A stretch of DNA of 64,000 nucleotides from Patiriisocius marinistellae (GCF_009014635.1 NZ_BKCF01000004.1:186001-250000), one strand, 5' to 3'; numbered from the stretch's first letter, positions 16,569 to 26,200 are shown. Notes: a model not told the origin generated them from the sequence alone. A program made the numbers and translations.

Positions 16569-18188
16569 ATGTTACTCCAAAAGACAATTAAAAATTTTAC
16601 GCAAAATCCTAAAAATGATATCCTTTCTGGACTTACCGTTGCACTTGCACTTGTTCCAGAAGCTGTAGCATTTGCATTCGTGGCAGGTATTGATCCACTC
16701 GTAGGTTTATACGGTGCCTTTATGATGGGGATTATCACAGCACTTTTTGGGGGACGCCCTGGAATGATTAGTGGAGCAACTGGTGCTATGGCAGTAGTTA
16801 TGGTTCATCTTATTCAAAAAGGAAACGAGGTAGGCGATGCACTTGCGACACCTATAGAAAACCTTGGTTTACAATGGTTATTTATCACATTACTTTTTGT
16901 AGGGGGTATTCAAATTTTAGCTGGAGTCTTGCGCCTTGGAAAATTTGTTAGGCTTATTCCCCACCCCGTTATGATGGGGTTCGTAAATGGTCTAGCTATT
17001 GTAATTTTTCTATCACAATTAGGTCTTTTTAAAGAGAATGTGGGTGGCGAAATGCAATGGATGAGCGGTAGTAGTTTATGGATGATGTTAGGTCTTATTG
17101 CATTAACAATGGGAATCATGTTTGGACTCCCTAAATTAACTAAAAAAATTCCTGCTGCATTGACAGCTATTGTTGTGGTAGCTGCTATTGTTATCTTCGG
17201 AAATGTAGACGTTTCAACCGTTGGGTCTTTCATTAAAGATGGTGGTGGCGAAGGTTTACAAGGAGGGCTTCCTACATTCCAAGACCAAATATTTACACTA
17301 TTTTACACCATTGGTGACAACTGGAGTCTCATTCTTTCAACAGCTGTAATTCTTGCTGCTGTAGGATTGATTGAATCCTTAATGACACTCAACCTCATCG
17401 ACGAAATGACTGAAACTCGTGGAAGTGGAAATCGAGAATGTGTAGCGCAAGGAAGTGCAAACATTTTAAACGGACTCTTTGGAGGAATGGGAGGTTGTGC
17501 AATGATTGGACAATCAATTATAAATATTAACTCAGGGGGACGCGGAAGATTATCTGGTGCCGTTGCAGCAGTTGCGCTCTTATGTTTTGTACTTTTTGGA
17601 GCACCACTCATTGAACAAATTCCTATTGCTGCACTTGTAGGTGTAATGTTTATGGTAGTTATTGGAACATTTGCATGGAGTAGTTTTAGAATATTACACA
17701 AAATCCCATTGACAGATGCTATTGTATTAATCGCTGTTTCTGCCATTACTGTATGGCAAGACTTAGCCATTGCTGTTATCGCGGGTGTAATTATGAGCGC
17801 ATTAAGCTTTGCCTGGAAAAGCGCAACAATGATTAGAGCTAGAAAAAGACTAAAAGATGATGGTACTAAAGTATACGAAATTTGGGGGCCGCTTTTCTTT
17901 GGTTCAACCACAGCATTTAACAGTAAATTTGACCTTGCAACAGATCCTGAAGCTATTGAGATTGACTTCATAGAATCTAAAGTAGGGGATCACTCTGGTG
18001 TTGAAGCTTTACGAAATATCGCTAATAAATACATGCATGCAGGTAAAAAAGTGACGCTAACACATCTTAGCCCAGATTGTAAAGCAATGTTGTTAAAGTG
18101 GAACCCTGAGTTTGACACTATTATTGAAAACGCCATTGATGACCCCAGATATCATGTTGTTACAGATATGATGGATGCAGAGGTATAA
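16569..18188 (+). CDS. SulP-family anion transporter with STAS domain
   Basis: A 539-residue inner-membrane transporter with 10 or more hydrophobic helices over about residues 18-410. DILSGLTVALALVPEAVAFAFVAGIDPLVGLYGAF is the SulP N-terminal signature, and GGMGGCAMIGQSIININSGGRGRLSG is the conserved central segment. A STAS-like domain closes the C-terminus (about 430-535). The family carries sulfate, bicarbonate or other small anions, often with Na+ or H+. This shape is also shared by marine BicA-like bicarbonate carriers, so bicarbonate is a reasonable alternative to sulfate. It stands alone, with its promoter directly upstream; the next gene is convergent with 11 bases between stops. Confidence 0.92.
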   Translation: MLLQKTIKNFTQNPKNDILSGLTVALALVPEAVAFAFVAGIDPLVGLYGAFMMGIITALFGGRPGMISGATGAMAVVMVHLIQKGNEVGDALATPIENLGLQWLFITLLFVGGIQILAGVLRLGKFVRLIPHPVMMGFVNGLAIVIFLSQLGLFKENVGGEMQWMSGSSLWMMLGLIALTMGIMFGLPKLTKKIPAALTAIVVVAAIVIFGNVDVSTVGSFIKDGGGEGLQGGLPTFQDQIFTLFYTIGDNWSLILSTAVILAAVGLIESLMTLNLIDEMTETRGSGNRECVAQGSANILNGLFGGMGGCAMIGQSIININSGGRGRLSGAVAAVALLCFVLFGAPLIEQIPIAALVGVMFMVVIGTFAWSSFRILHKIPLTDAIVLIAVSAITVWQDLAIAVIAGVIMSALSFAWKSATMIRARKRLKDDGTKVYEIWGPLFFGSTTAFNSKFDLATDPEAIEIDFIESKVGDHSGVEALRNIANKYMHAGKKVTLTHLSPDCKAMLLKWNPEFDTIIENAIDDPRYHVVTDMMDAEV

Positions 18189-18199
18189 CCGTATTCTTC

Positions 18200-19483
18200 T
18201 TAACGCCCCATTACCCACGTACCTAAATGCGTTTTTCCATTGTTGAGCGTATAGCCTAATGTATAATTATCCTCTCCCTTAATTTCCAGAACTTTGCCTG
18301 GTGCTAAAATTACATTTTCTCCTAATAAAACTTTATTAAATAATTTTACTTGAGATGTTGATAAGGATATTCCGTTCTGAATTACAGTATTTCCATTTAA
18401 TTCTAAAATAAGTTTCTCATCATTTTCTGGAATCAATTTTAAAGTACGAAGTGTGAAAAGTAAATTGTCAATATTTGCATTATTATCTACAACTATTACG
18501 TTATTTTTATTCTTATTTAAACTGAAATAATTATCTGTCCTTATATTTGCTTTTTTAAATATTGCATTGTATTTACCATATTGTAGTGTCATTTTTGAAA
18601 TTCTGTTTCCATTAATATACATACCACTTTCTTCATTCAAAATGTTAATATCCTCTCCCGTTTTGATGAACCCATCTTTTTCTAATTGTGACATTAATAA
18701 AGGTAACAACTTGGGCAAAACCCAAGCTGTTCCATTATCTAATCCATCATAATATGTTTTATCTTCCTTCAATAATTCAATTACAACAGCGCTAACGCCT
18801 CCACTGCGACGGGCGTTATCTCCAGCGCGTTCTGCCTCACGAGCTAACCTGTCTGCTTCTCGCTTAATGCGGTCAATATTGCGTTGCTCTTGCTGTTGCA
18901 ATCTATCTGCTTCACGACGCATTCTATCTGCGTCACGTTGAAGTCTATCTGCCTCACGCTGTAATCTTTCAGCTTCGCGGTCTCCCTCTTTTTGACCAGT
19001 AATGATAGTACGAACAGTTTTACCAATCTCTGCAATTTTATTCGCTATGGCTTCAGAAGCAATTTCTTTATCTACATCCATGTTCAATTTCCCTTTACCG
19101 AACTTGATTTCATATACTTCCTCTCCTCCACTTTTAGTAATCCAAACATCTTTACTGCCAGAAGTATCTAAATTATTAGTACCCATTTCTTTATATAGCA
19201 ATTTCTTAATCTGGTCATCCTTGCTACCGTCGTATCGTAATCTAAAAGAGTATGAACCATCATTACTACTGGTTGAAATAGATACATTTCCGCTACTGCC
19301 CTTATTGTCATCATCCTTTATACTATAACTGTAAGAAGTGGATGATTTTGTTTCATCACTATGCACAGAAACATTATTACTAGGCGGCGTTGGTGGCTGA
19401 GGTGGTTGTGTTTGAGCCAATGCTCCTGTAATAGCAAGGCATGTCAAGGTTATTGTCGTTATTGATTTTAATATAGTTTTCAT
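18200..19483 (-). CDS. Secreted coiled-coil protein of unknown function
   Basis: A 427-residue protein with a signal peptide (cleavage near GALAQ, residue 23), then a proline-rich stretch (QTQPPQPPTPPSNN) and a Ser/Asp-rich beta-like segment. From about 165 to 225 a heptad-style coiled coil repeats EADRLQR, DADRMRR and EADRLQQ; its DNA is a run of 21-base near-repeats at about 18840-18980. A folded C-terminal part follows. I do not recognise the family. It is the gene next to a two-component system on the same strand (100 bases after the regulator's stop), so it may be regulated by it or act as a periplasmic partner. Two TTAACCC sites lie upstream in the regulator's 3' end. Confidence 0.75.
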   Translation of the reverse strand: MKTILKSITTITLTCLAITGALAQTQPPQPPTPPSNNVSVHSDETKSSTSYSYSIKDDDNKGSSGNVSISTSSNDGSYSFRLRYDGSKDDQIKKLLYKEMGTNNLDTSGSKDVWITKSGGEEVYEIKFGKGKLNMDVDKEIASEAIANKIAEIGKTVRTIITGQKEGDREAERLQREADRLQRDADRMRREADRLQQQEQRNIDRIKREADRLAREAERAGDNARRSGGVSAVVIELLKEDKTYYDGLDNGTAWVLPKLLPLLMSQLEKDGFIKTGEDINILNEESGMYINGNRISKMTLQYGKYNAIFKKANIRTDNYFSLNKNKNNVIVVDNNANIDNLLFTLRTLKLIPENDEKLILELNGNTVIQNGISLSTSQVKLFNKVLLGENVILAPGKVLEIKGEDNYTLGYTLNNGKTHLGTWVMGR

Positions 19484-19583
19484 AATTATAGTTGCGTGGT
19501 TTATTTAATTCAAATTTCAGAAAAAAACATTCCCACTTTTATTTTTAGATTAATAATAAAACGTTGAGCAGAACTTATAATTC

Positions 19584-20282
19584 TTAACCCATAACTTTAA
19601 AAGTTAACCCCACACCACGCGTACTTTTTATAGCAATGTTTGGGTCTTCTTTAAAATATTTGCGCAGTCGGCTTATAAAAACGTCCATACTGCGACCGGA
19701 GAAGAAATCGTCATTCCCCCACACGTTAATGAGCAAATCATCGCGTTTAATAAGCTCATTTTTATTGCTGTACAAATATTGAATAAGTTGCGCTTCCTTA
19801 TCCGTAATGCGCTGTACAGTTTCATTTAATTTTAAACTGTGATTAACTGGATCAAAGTGATAAGCACCTATCAAAAAATTACCCGCTTTCTTAACTTTAA
19901 CTTGAACCTGTTGCAGTCGTTTTAAAATATTATTCAATCTTAATACTAGTATATCTGCCTCAAAAGGTTTAATAATATAGTCGTCTGCACCTAGTTTTAA
20001 TCCTTTAATTCTATCCTCTTTCATCTTCTTTGCCGTAAGAAATACAAAGGGAATTTCTGGGTTGCAATCCACTACTTTTTCGGCTAATGTAAAACCATCC
20101 ATTTTAGGCATCATTACATCAAATACGCAAATATTGAATGGTTGTTCTGTTTCGGCTTTAAAAATTGATAAAGCTTCTTTTCCATCATGTGCCCAAGTCA
20201 CTTTAAAGTCGTGAATCTCTAGGTATTGTTTTAAAATACTCCCAAAGTCAAAATCATCTTCTGCTAATAAAACGTGCTTCAT
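19584..20282 (-). CDS. OmpR/PhoB-family response regulator
   Basis: A 232-residue cytosolic transcription factor. The receiver domain (about 1-118) has the acidic pocket ED near the start (LLAEDDFDFG), phospho-acceptor Asp in CVFDVMMPKMDG (residue about 54), the Thr in FLTAKK and the Lys in YIIKPFEAD. The C-terminal winged-helix DNA-binding domain (about 135-232) ends in FISRLRKYFKEDPNIAIKSTRGVGLTF. It lies five bases after its kinase gene and was almost certainly made as a pair. OmpR-type proteins bind direct repeats with about 11-base spacing; such an array occurs at 22970-23094. Confidence 0.95.
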   Translation of the reverse strand: MKHVLLAEDDFDFGSILKQYLEIHDFKVTWAHDGKEALSIFKAETEQPFNICVFDVMMPKMDGFTLAEKVVDCNPEIPFVFLTAKKMKEDRIKGLKLGADDYIIKPFEADILVLRLNNILKRLQQVQVKVKKAGNFLIGAYHFDPVNHSLKLNETVQRITDKEAQLIQYLYSNKNELIKRDDLLINVWGNDDFFSGRSMDVFISRLRKYFKEDPNIAIKSTRGVGLTFKVMG

Positions 20283-20287
20283 AATTT

Positions 20288-21682
20288 TTAATTTACAGGT
20301 ATTTTAATATTAAAAGTGGTGCCTTTATTCAATTCGCTTTCTACGATAATGGTACCATTATGAGCTTTAATTATTTGATGTGTATAATACAAACCAAGCC
20401 CCAAGCCTTTAACATCGTGCACATTACCATCACTTACTCTGTAAAATTTATCAAATAGATGCTGTTTGTTTTTTTCTGAAATTCCAATTCCATTATCCAT
20501 AATGCTTATATGATAAGTACCGTTGCGCAACTCTGTCTTTAATACAATATGCGTTTTTTCTTTCCCATACTTAACAGCATTTTCAAGAATATTTAACAAC
20601 GCTGTATTAAAATGAAATTTATCAATACGAAGCATTACCTCAGAACCGTAAACTTGATTGTCTATTGTCAAATCATTGCGCTGTGTTGATAATTTAAAAT
20701 CTTCTAATAATTCCTTGAAATAAACATTATCAATTACATGCTCTTTATGCATTGAGATTGACTCAGACGATAAACTATTTGTCATCACTTGGTCTACTAG
20801 TTTTTGTAAACGGTCACTTTGACGAGTAACAATATTCAAAGTATTTTCAAAAGCCGAAGCATTATTTTTTATTGCATCATTTTTTAAACTCTTTGTTGCA
20901 ATACTTAATGTGGCAAGTGGCGTTTTTAATTCGTGGGTGATGTTGTTGATAAAATCGGTTTTTATTTCGCTGGTCTTTTTTTGAGTAATTAGGTTTTTTA
21001 TGGAATAATAAAAAAGCCCCACAACAATTAAAAATATTAATGCACTAGCTGTAAGTAATAATGCCATACGCCCAAAGACAATTGACTTATAATCCTCAAT
21101 TAAAATGAGCCGTTGTGAGCGAACTTCATAATCAAAAGTACGCGTTACCACAGAATCTTTTGTTTGTAAAATATAATCGTTTTCTTCAAACAGACGGGAA
21201 TTACCAATAACAACACTGTTATCCTCATTAAAGTTTTCACCAAACAAAAAAGTTTTTTTTATGCCTTGATAAGGTAAAATAGTATCAATTTCTTTAGCCT
21301 CAAACACAGTTATACTTGTAATATTCTCTTTGTACTTTACTGCATAATCTAATCCTATATTGTTTATTTCATCCTTGTAATGAACTTGATGCAATCCATT
21401 TAAACTATCTGCTACTTTTGCTAATCTAACTAATATTTCGCCTTTAGAAATTCGTTGGTTTTTATAATCTGAAATAAAATATTCTAACTCCTCGCTCATA
21501 GAATCAAATAACAGCTCAATCTCCTCACGAACATGAATTTTAGACATTGCATCATTTGTCTCATCAATAAAAACATCTTTCTCTAATTGATATGCATTGC
21601 TAATAAGGTATCCTTGGATTGCAGAAAGTCCAAGTACAGCAATTATTGCAGCAATAATTAATAAGGTAGTTTTGTTTTTCAT
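20288..21682 (-). CDS. Sensor histidine kinase (partner of the OmpR-type regulator)
   Basis: A 464-residue membrane kinase. TM1 is at about residues 7-27 and TM2 at about 205-226, enclosing a periplasmic sensing region of roughly 175 residues. Then come the H-box FINNITHELKTPLATL (His near 248), N-box LLNILENAVKYG, and G-boxes DNGIGI and GLGLGLYYTHQIIKAH. No HAMP or PAS is evident. The signal is unknown. It precedes the response regulator with a five-base gap. Confidence 0.95.
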   Translation of the reverse strand: MKNKTTLLIIAAIIAVLGLSAIQGYLISNAYQLEKDVFIDETNDAMSKIHVREEIELLFDSMSEELEYFISDYKNQRISKGEILVRLAKVADSLNGLHQVHYKDEINNIGLDYAVKYKENITSITVFEAKEIDTILPYQGIKKTFLFGENFNEDNSVVIGNSRLFEENDYILQTKDSVVTRTFDYEVRSQRLILIEDYKSIVFGRMALLLTASALIFLIVVGLFYYSIKNLITQKKTSEIKTDFINNITHELKTPLATLSIATKSLKNDAIKNNASAFENTLNIVTRQSDRLQKLVDQVMTNSLSSESISMHKEHVIDNVYFKELLEDFKLSTQRNDLTIDNQVYGSEVMLRIDKFHFNTALLNILENAVKYGKEKTHIVLKTELRNGTYHISIMDNGIGISEKNKQHLFDKFYRVSDGNVHDVKGLGLGLYYTHQIIKAHNGTIIVESELNKGTTFNIKIPVN

Positions 21683-21723
21683 TGTATGCGTTTTGAATCT
21701 AATATTTTACTATTTAAAAAATA

Positions 21724-22836
21724 TTACATCTTAGTTCTATAATATAAATTCCATGCTTGAGAATTTGATTCCATAATGTCGAGTAAGCCATCATTATTTA
21801 TATCCCCTATTTCAATATTATAGGTATCATCTTTTAAATCTTCTCTCAATCCTATTTCTTTGAAAACCCCTTCTTTTGTGCCTAAATAAACATAATTTTG
21901 ATCTTCAGAGTTGCCTTCAACAATATCTAAATACCCATCTTTATTTAAGTCTGCTATTTTAATTGACATTGTATTTCGTTCTGCTTCAAAATCAAAAACT
22001 CTATTGAAAGCTAATTTTTCATCACCATAATATATACTATTCTTAGCGCCCAAATTCCCCATAACAACATCTAAAAACCCATCATTGTCAAAATCTGCAA
22101 TATCTATAGAACGTGTTTGATCATCTTCATGGCCAAACTCAATTGTTTTAGAAAAATTTTGATTTCCGTCATTGAGATATATATTATTTTTAGAACCTCT
22201 TTCGGCAGTTATCAAATCTAAAAATCCATCAGCATTTATGTCTATTACTTTAGTTTGTATTGTTTGGTTTGTCTCATTTCCGAAGAAAATACTAGCTTTA
22301 ATAGTACCATCACCATCGTTTAAACAAATCTCATTTTGTGCTTTTCTATTTGATATAATTAAGTCAAAGTCTCCATCATTATCTATATCTGCAATTTCTA
22401 AATTTCGTGAAGGCGATTTTGAACCAAAGGAAATTCCGTTAGAAAATTCATTTTTATTGGAACCAAAATATAACATATTATCAATGTTATCATTTGCAAC
22501 AACAATATCCATAAAACCATCATTGTTAAAATCTGCACTTTTCATGGCATAGCTAGCATCCAGAAATTTACCTATGGGTTGGGCTAGTTTAAAACCGCCA
22601 TAACCATCATTATAAAATAAGTAATTTTGCTCAGCCCAATGCCTGCCATTAGCAACAAGTGCATCTAAATCTCCATCTTTATCAACATCACACAATGTTA
22701 TTGATGCTGTTCTATTTGTTTGAGTTCCTATTGAAAAAAAACCATCAGCATTAAAAAAAGAAACCTTTTGAGCAACGCCGCTTCCAGAAATCATAAAGAA
22801 GAAAATAAAATATAATTTGTGTAGCATTCTTTTCAT
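21724..22836 (-). CDS. Secreted FG-GAP/VCBS repeat protein
   Basis: A 370-residue exported protein built from repeated FG-GAP/VCBS blades of the pattern D.D.DG..D...N, for example DVDKDGDLDALVAN, DFNNDGFMDIVVAN, DIDNDGDFDLIISN and DINADGFLDLITAE. These are calcium-binding loops of a beta-propeller. The frame opens at 22890, but ATG 22836 (MKRMLHKLYFIFFFMISG) gives a proper signal peptide ending near GVAQ, so I use it. The gene is divergent from the DUF5916 gene at 23149; its own -7 box is at 22925-22932 and the TTAACC array lies between the two promoters. It lies upstream of the kinase gene in the same direction, with 41 bases between. Ligand unknown. Confidence 0.88.
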   Translation of the reverse strand: MKRMLHKLYFIFFFMISGSGVAQKVSFFNADGFFSIGTQTNRTASITLCDVDKDGDLDALVANGRHWAEQNYLFYNDGYGGFKLAQPIGKFLDASYAMKSADFNNDGFMDIVVANDNIDNMLYFGSNKNEFSNGISFGSKSPSRNLEIADIDNDGDFDLIISNRKAQNEICLNDGDGTIKASIFFGNETNQTIQTKVIDINADGFLDLITAERGSKNNIYLNDGNQNFSKTIEFGHEDDQTRSIDIADFDNDGFLDVVMGNLGAKNSIYYGDEKLAFNRVFDFEAERNTMSIKIADLNKDGYLDIVEGNSEDQNYVYLGTKEGVFKEIGLREDLKDDTYNIEIGDINNDGLLDIMESNSQAWNLYYRTKM

Positions 22837-22924
22837 AGCAATTGGCAACTTAATGAATAAATATAACGAGTGATTTAGGCTATTAGTCAATCTTTAAAAT
22901 GCTCATAACCTGAACATCACACTT

Positions 22925-22932
22925 CAAAAGTA
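22925..22932 (-). promoter_or_regulatory. -7 promoter box for the FG-GAP gene
   Basis: On the minus strand it reads TACTTTTG, an exact TAnnTTTG match 88 bases before ATG 22836. The first TTAACC repeat lies about 38 bases upstream of it, a usual activator position. Confidence 0.6.
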
Positions 22933-22969
22933 GGGAACAAGCTGTCTTTTGCCTAAAAAAACAACATCG

Positions 22970-23094
22970 TTAACCCAGCATTAACCTTAGAAAAGCCTGT
23001 AACCCCTTTAAACGCTACAATATACAACCAAGGTTAACCACATTGTTAATCCTCAAAAAACTACATTAACCCAACCTTAACCAAGCTCTTAACT
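22970..23094 (+). promoter_or_regulatory. Array of TTAACC direct repeats, probable regulator-binding region
   Basis: TTAACC occurs on the plus strand at 22970, 22981, 23034, 23066 and 23077. Near-copies are GTAACC at 22999, TTAATC at 23046 and TTAACT at 23089. Neighbours are 11 or 12 bases apart in three groups, so they fall on one helix face, as for OmpR/PhoB half-sites. The array lies between two divergent promoters, and its nearest bound protein may be the response regulator at 19584-20282; that is an inference. Confidence 0.65.
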
Positions 23095-23113
23095 CAACTG
23101 TGCATTATTACAA

Positions 23114-23123
23114 TTCATCTTTG
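23114..23123 (+). promoter_or_regulatory. Probable -7 box of the DUF5916 gene
   Basis: CATCTTTG matches TAnnTTTG except at the first base. It ends 25 bases before ATG 23149, and the last TTAACC-like repeat (23089) falls at about -40, where a class II activator would sit. Confidence 0.5.
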
Positions 23124-23148
23124 CAAGACAATTAAAAACCAAACCAAG

Positions 23149-25599
23149 ATGAAAACCAATCATATAATAACTACCCTATTATCTATCACCACATATATTA
23201 TATCCTTACTTTTCTCTTCGGAAATTTCTGCCCAGAAAACTATTGCTGCCCATGCTACAACCAGTGATATAAAGATAGATGGAGTGCTTACCGAAACAGA
23301 TTGGAATCAAAATTTACAGCCTGGTAATTTTATTCAAATTAGACCAGAAAGTGGAAAACCGTCATTGCGAAAAAGCAATGTTGGAGTTCTTTATAACCAA
23401 AACTATTTGTACGTAGCCGCTGTTTTCTATATAAAAGATAAAAAGGAAATTAATCGTCAACTTACATCACGTGATGATTTAGGAAATTCGGATTATTTTG
23501 GATTACAAATTGATCCCTTTGGCGAAGCGCGAGAAGGCTATGATTTTTCTGTCACTGCCGCCGGAGTGCAAAGTGATGAAAAATTGAGTAGCAATAATGG
23601 CTACGGAAATTTTAATGTAGTTTGGGATAGTGCTGTTGAAATCCATGATGATAAGTGGATTGTTGAAATACGAATCCCTTTTAACAGCATTAGATTTCCG
23701 AAGGAAAACTTGAGTAATTTTAGAATCAATTTTCAACGATTTTCCAGCAAACTCAATGAAGAGTCTTTTTGGAATCCCATAGACCCGCAAGTAGATGGAT
23801 ATTTAAATCAATTTGGAAAACTCACTGGACTTCCAGTTATTGACCCGCCACTCAATTTATCATTTTATCCATTTGTCTCGGTAGTTAACGAAAAAAGCCC
23901 CGAAGGTGATAATCAAACTTCTTTTAACGGTGGGATGGATGTAAAATATGTTCACAATAATGCATACACGCTAGATGTTTCTTTGATACCAGATTTTAGC
24001 CAAGCTCAGAGTGATGACCAGGTTTTTAACCTCACCCCTTTTGAAATTAAATTCAATGAAAACCGTCAATTTTTCATTGAGGGTACTGAGCTTTTTGATA
24101 AAGGTGATTACCTCTACACACGACGTATAGGTGGCGAACCAATCAATAAGAATGACATAGAAATTAATGAAGATGAACTAATAACGAGCAACCCTGTGTC
24201 TGCAAATATTTTGAATTTAGTCAAGTTCACAGGAAAAACAGCCAGCGGACTCTCCATAGGGTTGCTCAATGGTATTACGGCAAAAGCGGAGGCCGAAATA
24301 TTAAATACCGAAACTGGCGTGAGGCGAAAAAAAGTGACTAATCCATTTACAAATTATAATAGCCTAGTCCTCGACCAAGCTTTAAAAAACAACTCATCTG
24401 TTACTTTTATTAACAACTCAGTTATGAGAAATGGAAACTTTTATGATGCCAATCTCACAGCGCTATTAGGTACATTTTATACAAAAAACAGAACCTATTC
24501 TTTTAGATTTAAAAAAGCAGTTTCACAACAATATTTTAGTGCTAATGAGACAGAAATTTTTGAAGAAAAAGACATTTTTGGGCATGAGTATTTTGGGTAT
24601 TTTGGAAAAGTGAGTGGCAACTGGACGGGAGGAGTTTCTGCTAAACTATATGATGAAAACTATGACCCCAATGATTTTGGCTTTCTATCTCGAAACAATC
24701 AGTTAATCTTTAGAGCAGATGTACGGTATTCACAAAATAATCCTAAGAGTAGTCTATCAAGATATAGCCACTTTATTGATGTATATCGTCGTTTTTATTA
24801 CACACTTTTTGAAAAAGAATTAGCCTACTACAAATTGGGGACAAATGGAACGTTCAAAAAAAATAACCATACCTATTTTGCTGAAGCAACCTATATTGAG
24901 AGTGGTAAAAACTTTTTTGAAGCAAGAACTAAAGACCAGCCATTTAAACTCCCTGCGTACACCGAAACATTTTTAGAGTACCAAACAAATAGCAATAAAA
25001 ATCTCTCTGCGGCAGGATATGTAGTACTGGTGAATTTTTTGGACTCTCCTATTTTTAATAATGAGTTTATAGCTGGATACGGCATAAGAGCACGTGTGGG
25101 ACAACATGTGTTTGCATATTTTGGACAGTCTTTTGAGAATAAAAAAGGTAATGCGGGTTATTTGAAGAATATTGATGAGGCAATAATTTTTGGTCAACGA
25201 AATATAAATGAATTAGTTAATAGACTTGAACTTTATTATAGCATTAACTCAAAAATTAACATGAATGTAAGACTACGTCATTACTGGATTCAAGTGGATT
25301 ACAAAGACCAATTTACATTACTGGAAAATGGAGATTTAAAGGATAATGATTTAGATATTGCCGTAGATGAATTTAATGATAATTTTAATCAATTTAATAT
25401 TGATTTTATTGCAAAATGGCAATTTGCACCTGCAAGCGAAATAAGTCTAGGCTACAAATTAGGGGCAAATGCATTTAATAGTAATGTGCGGTCTAGCTAT
25501 TTTGAAAATTTAAAAGATGTTGCGAGTGCAGACAATAGCCAAACGTTATCGTTGAAGATGACTTACTTTCTAGATGCAAATTCATTGAGAAAAAGATAG
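23149..25599 (+). CDS. DUF5916 outer-membrane protein with N-terminal CBM9-like domain
   Basis: An 816-residue exported protein with a signal peptide ending near SAQK (residue 29). Residues about 38-215 form a carbohydrate-binding family 9-like sandwich (IDGVLTETDWNQN..., SRDDLGNSDYFGLQIDPFGEAREGYDF), and the rest is Tyr/Phe-rich beta structure (DUF5916) expected to form an outer-membrane barrel. This is a widespread Bacteroidota architecture of unknown function; some members are thought to handle glycans or lipids. The TTAACC array and a probable promoter are directly upstream. The gene lies divergent to the FG-GAP gene. Two CTTCGGAAA-type oligomers occur in it (23213 and 23694). Confidence 0.88.
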   Translation: MKTNHIITTLLSITTYIISLLFSSEISAQKTIAAHATTSDIKIDGVLTETDWNQNLQPGNFIQIRPESGKPSLRKSNVGVLYNQNYLYVAAVFYIKDKKEINRQLTSRDDLGNSDYFGLQIDPFGEAREGYDFSVTAAGVQSDEKLSSNNGYGNFNVVWDSAVEIHDDKWIVEIRIPFNSIRFPKENLSNFRINFQRFSSKLNEESFWNPIDPQVDGYLNQFGKLTGLPVIDPPLNLSFYPFVSVVNEKSPEGDNQTSFNGGMDVKYVHNNAYTLDVSLIPDFSQAQSDDQVFNLTPFEIKFNENRQFFIEGTELFDKGDYLYTRRIGGEPINKNDIEINEDELITSNPVSANILNLVKFTGKTASGLSIGLLNGITAKAEAEILNTETGVRRKKVTNPFTNYNSLVLDQALKNNSSVTFINNSVMRNGNFYDANLTALLGTFYTKNRTYSFRFKKAVSQQYFSANETEIFEEKDIFGHEYFGYFGKVSGNWTGGVSAKLYDENYDPNDFGFLSRNNQLIFRADVRYSQNNPKSSLSRYSHFIDVYRRFYYTLFEKELAYYKLGTNGTFKKNNHTYFAEATYIESGKNFFEARTKDQPFKLPAYTETFLEYQTNSNKNLSAAGYVVLVNFLDSPIFNNEFIAGYGIRARVGQHVFAYFGQSFENKKGNAGYLKNIDEAIIFGQRNINELVNRLELYYSINSKINMNVRLRHYWIQVDYKDQFTLLENGDLKDNDLDIAVDEFNDNFNQFNIDFIAKWQFAPASEISLGYKLGANAFNSNVRSSYFENLKDVASADNSQTLSLKMTYFLDANSLRKR

Positions 25600-25653
25600 T
25601 TTTCTTAATCATTAAATTTCAAAAAAGTTATGGATATAAAAATGCCAAGAAAC

Positions 25654-26160
25654 CTACTCCTCTACTCTCACAAAATAAAAATCTTGTTTTTGAGGAACAC
25701 TGTCGATAAAACCTGCAACCCAAGCGTGGATTTTTTTCTTCTCAGGGTTTGTGTAAACAATTTGAGAAGGAAATTCATTTCTAGGGTTTTCAAATGTAAA
25801 AGGATGAGTTGCTCCTTCTTTTTGAGTGAAAACAACGGGATTAGGATTATCACCAACGGTTTCAACGTATAAATTTAATATTCCATTTTCCTCATACATT
25901 TTCATTTGCTCGTGAAAAACCGTGTCTTGGTCACGAAGGGTAATGCTATATGCTACTAAGCTTCCGTCATTGCTTTTCTCCCAATGTTCAAAAGATTTTG
26001 TCTCTGTATTTATATTAATCCAGTCACCTAAGAGCCATTCAAAATCTTCAAAAATAGTTTCGGTATTAGCCACAGGTGTTTCTATTTTTGTTTCTTTAAC
26101 TTCATTTTTACAGCTTATTATAAGTAGAGCAAGTAAACTAAAGGCAAGTAATTTTCTCAT
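25654..26160 (-). CDS. DUF6265-family lipoprotein
   Basis: A 168-residue lipoprotein with a signal ending in LLIISC. FEWLLGDWININTETKSFEHWEKSNDGSLVAYS, then RDQDTVFHEQM and NPRNEFPSQIVYTNP, match the DUF6265 family of small exported lipocalin-like proteins. The role is unknown. It is convergent with the DUF5916 gene and is preceded on the minus strand by the terminator at 26201-26233, which separates it from the small-ORF cluster; its own promoter must lie in the short gap (26161-26200). Confidence 0.85.
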   Translation of the reverse strand: MRKLLAFSLLALLIISCKNEVKETKIETPVANTETIFEDFEWLLGDWININTETKSFEHWEKSNDGSLVAYSITLRDQDTVFHEQMKMYEENGILNLYVETVGDNPNPVVFTQKEGATHPFTFENPRNEFPSQIVYTNPEKKKIHAWVAGFIDSVPQKQDFYFVRVEE

Positions 26161-26200
26161 GAGATATATTAATTTGAAAATCCAAATATACCCAAAAAAG

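Noticed and set aside
25654-26160. Small plus-strand frames over the DUF6265 gene
   Set aside because: They are antisense to a gene with a clear lipoprotein signal and family match.
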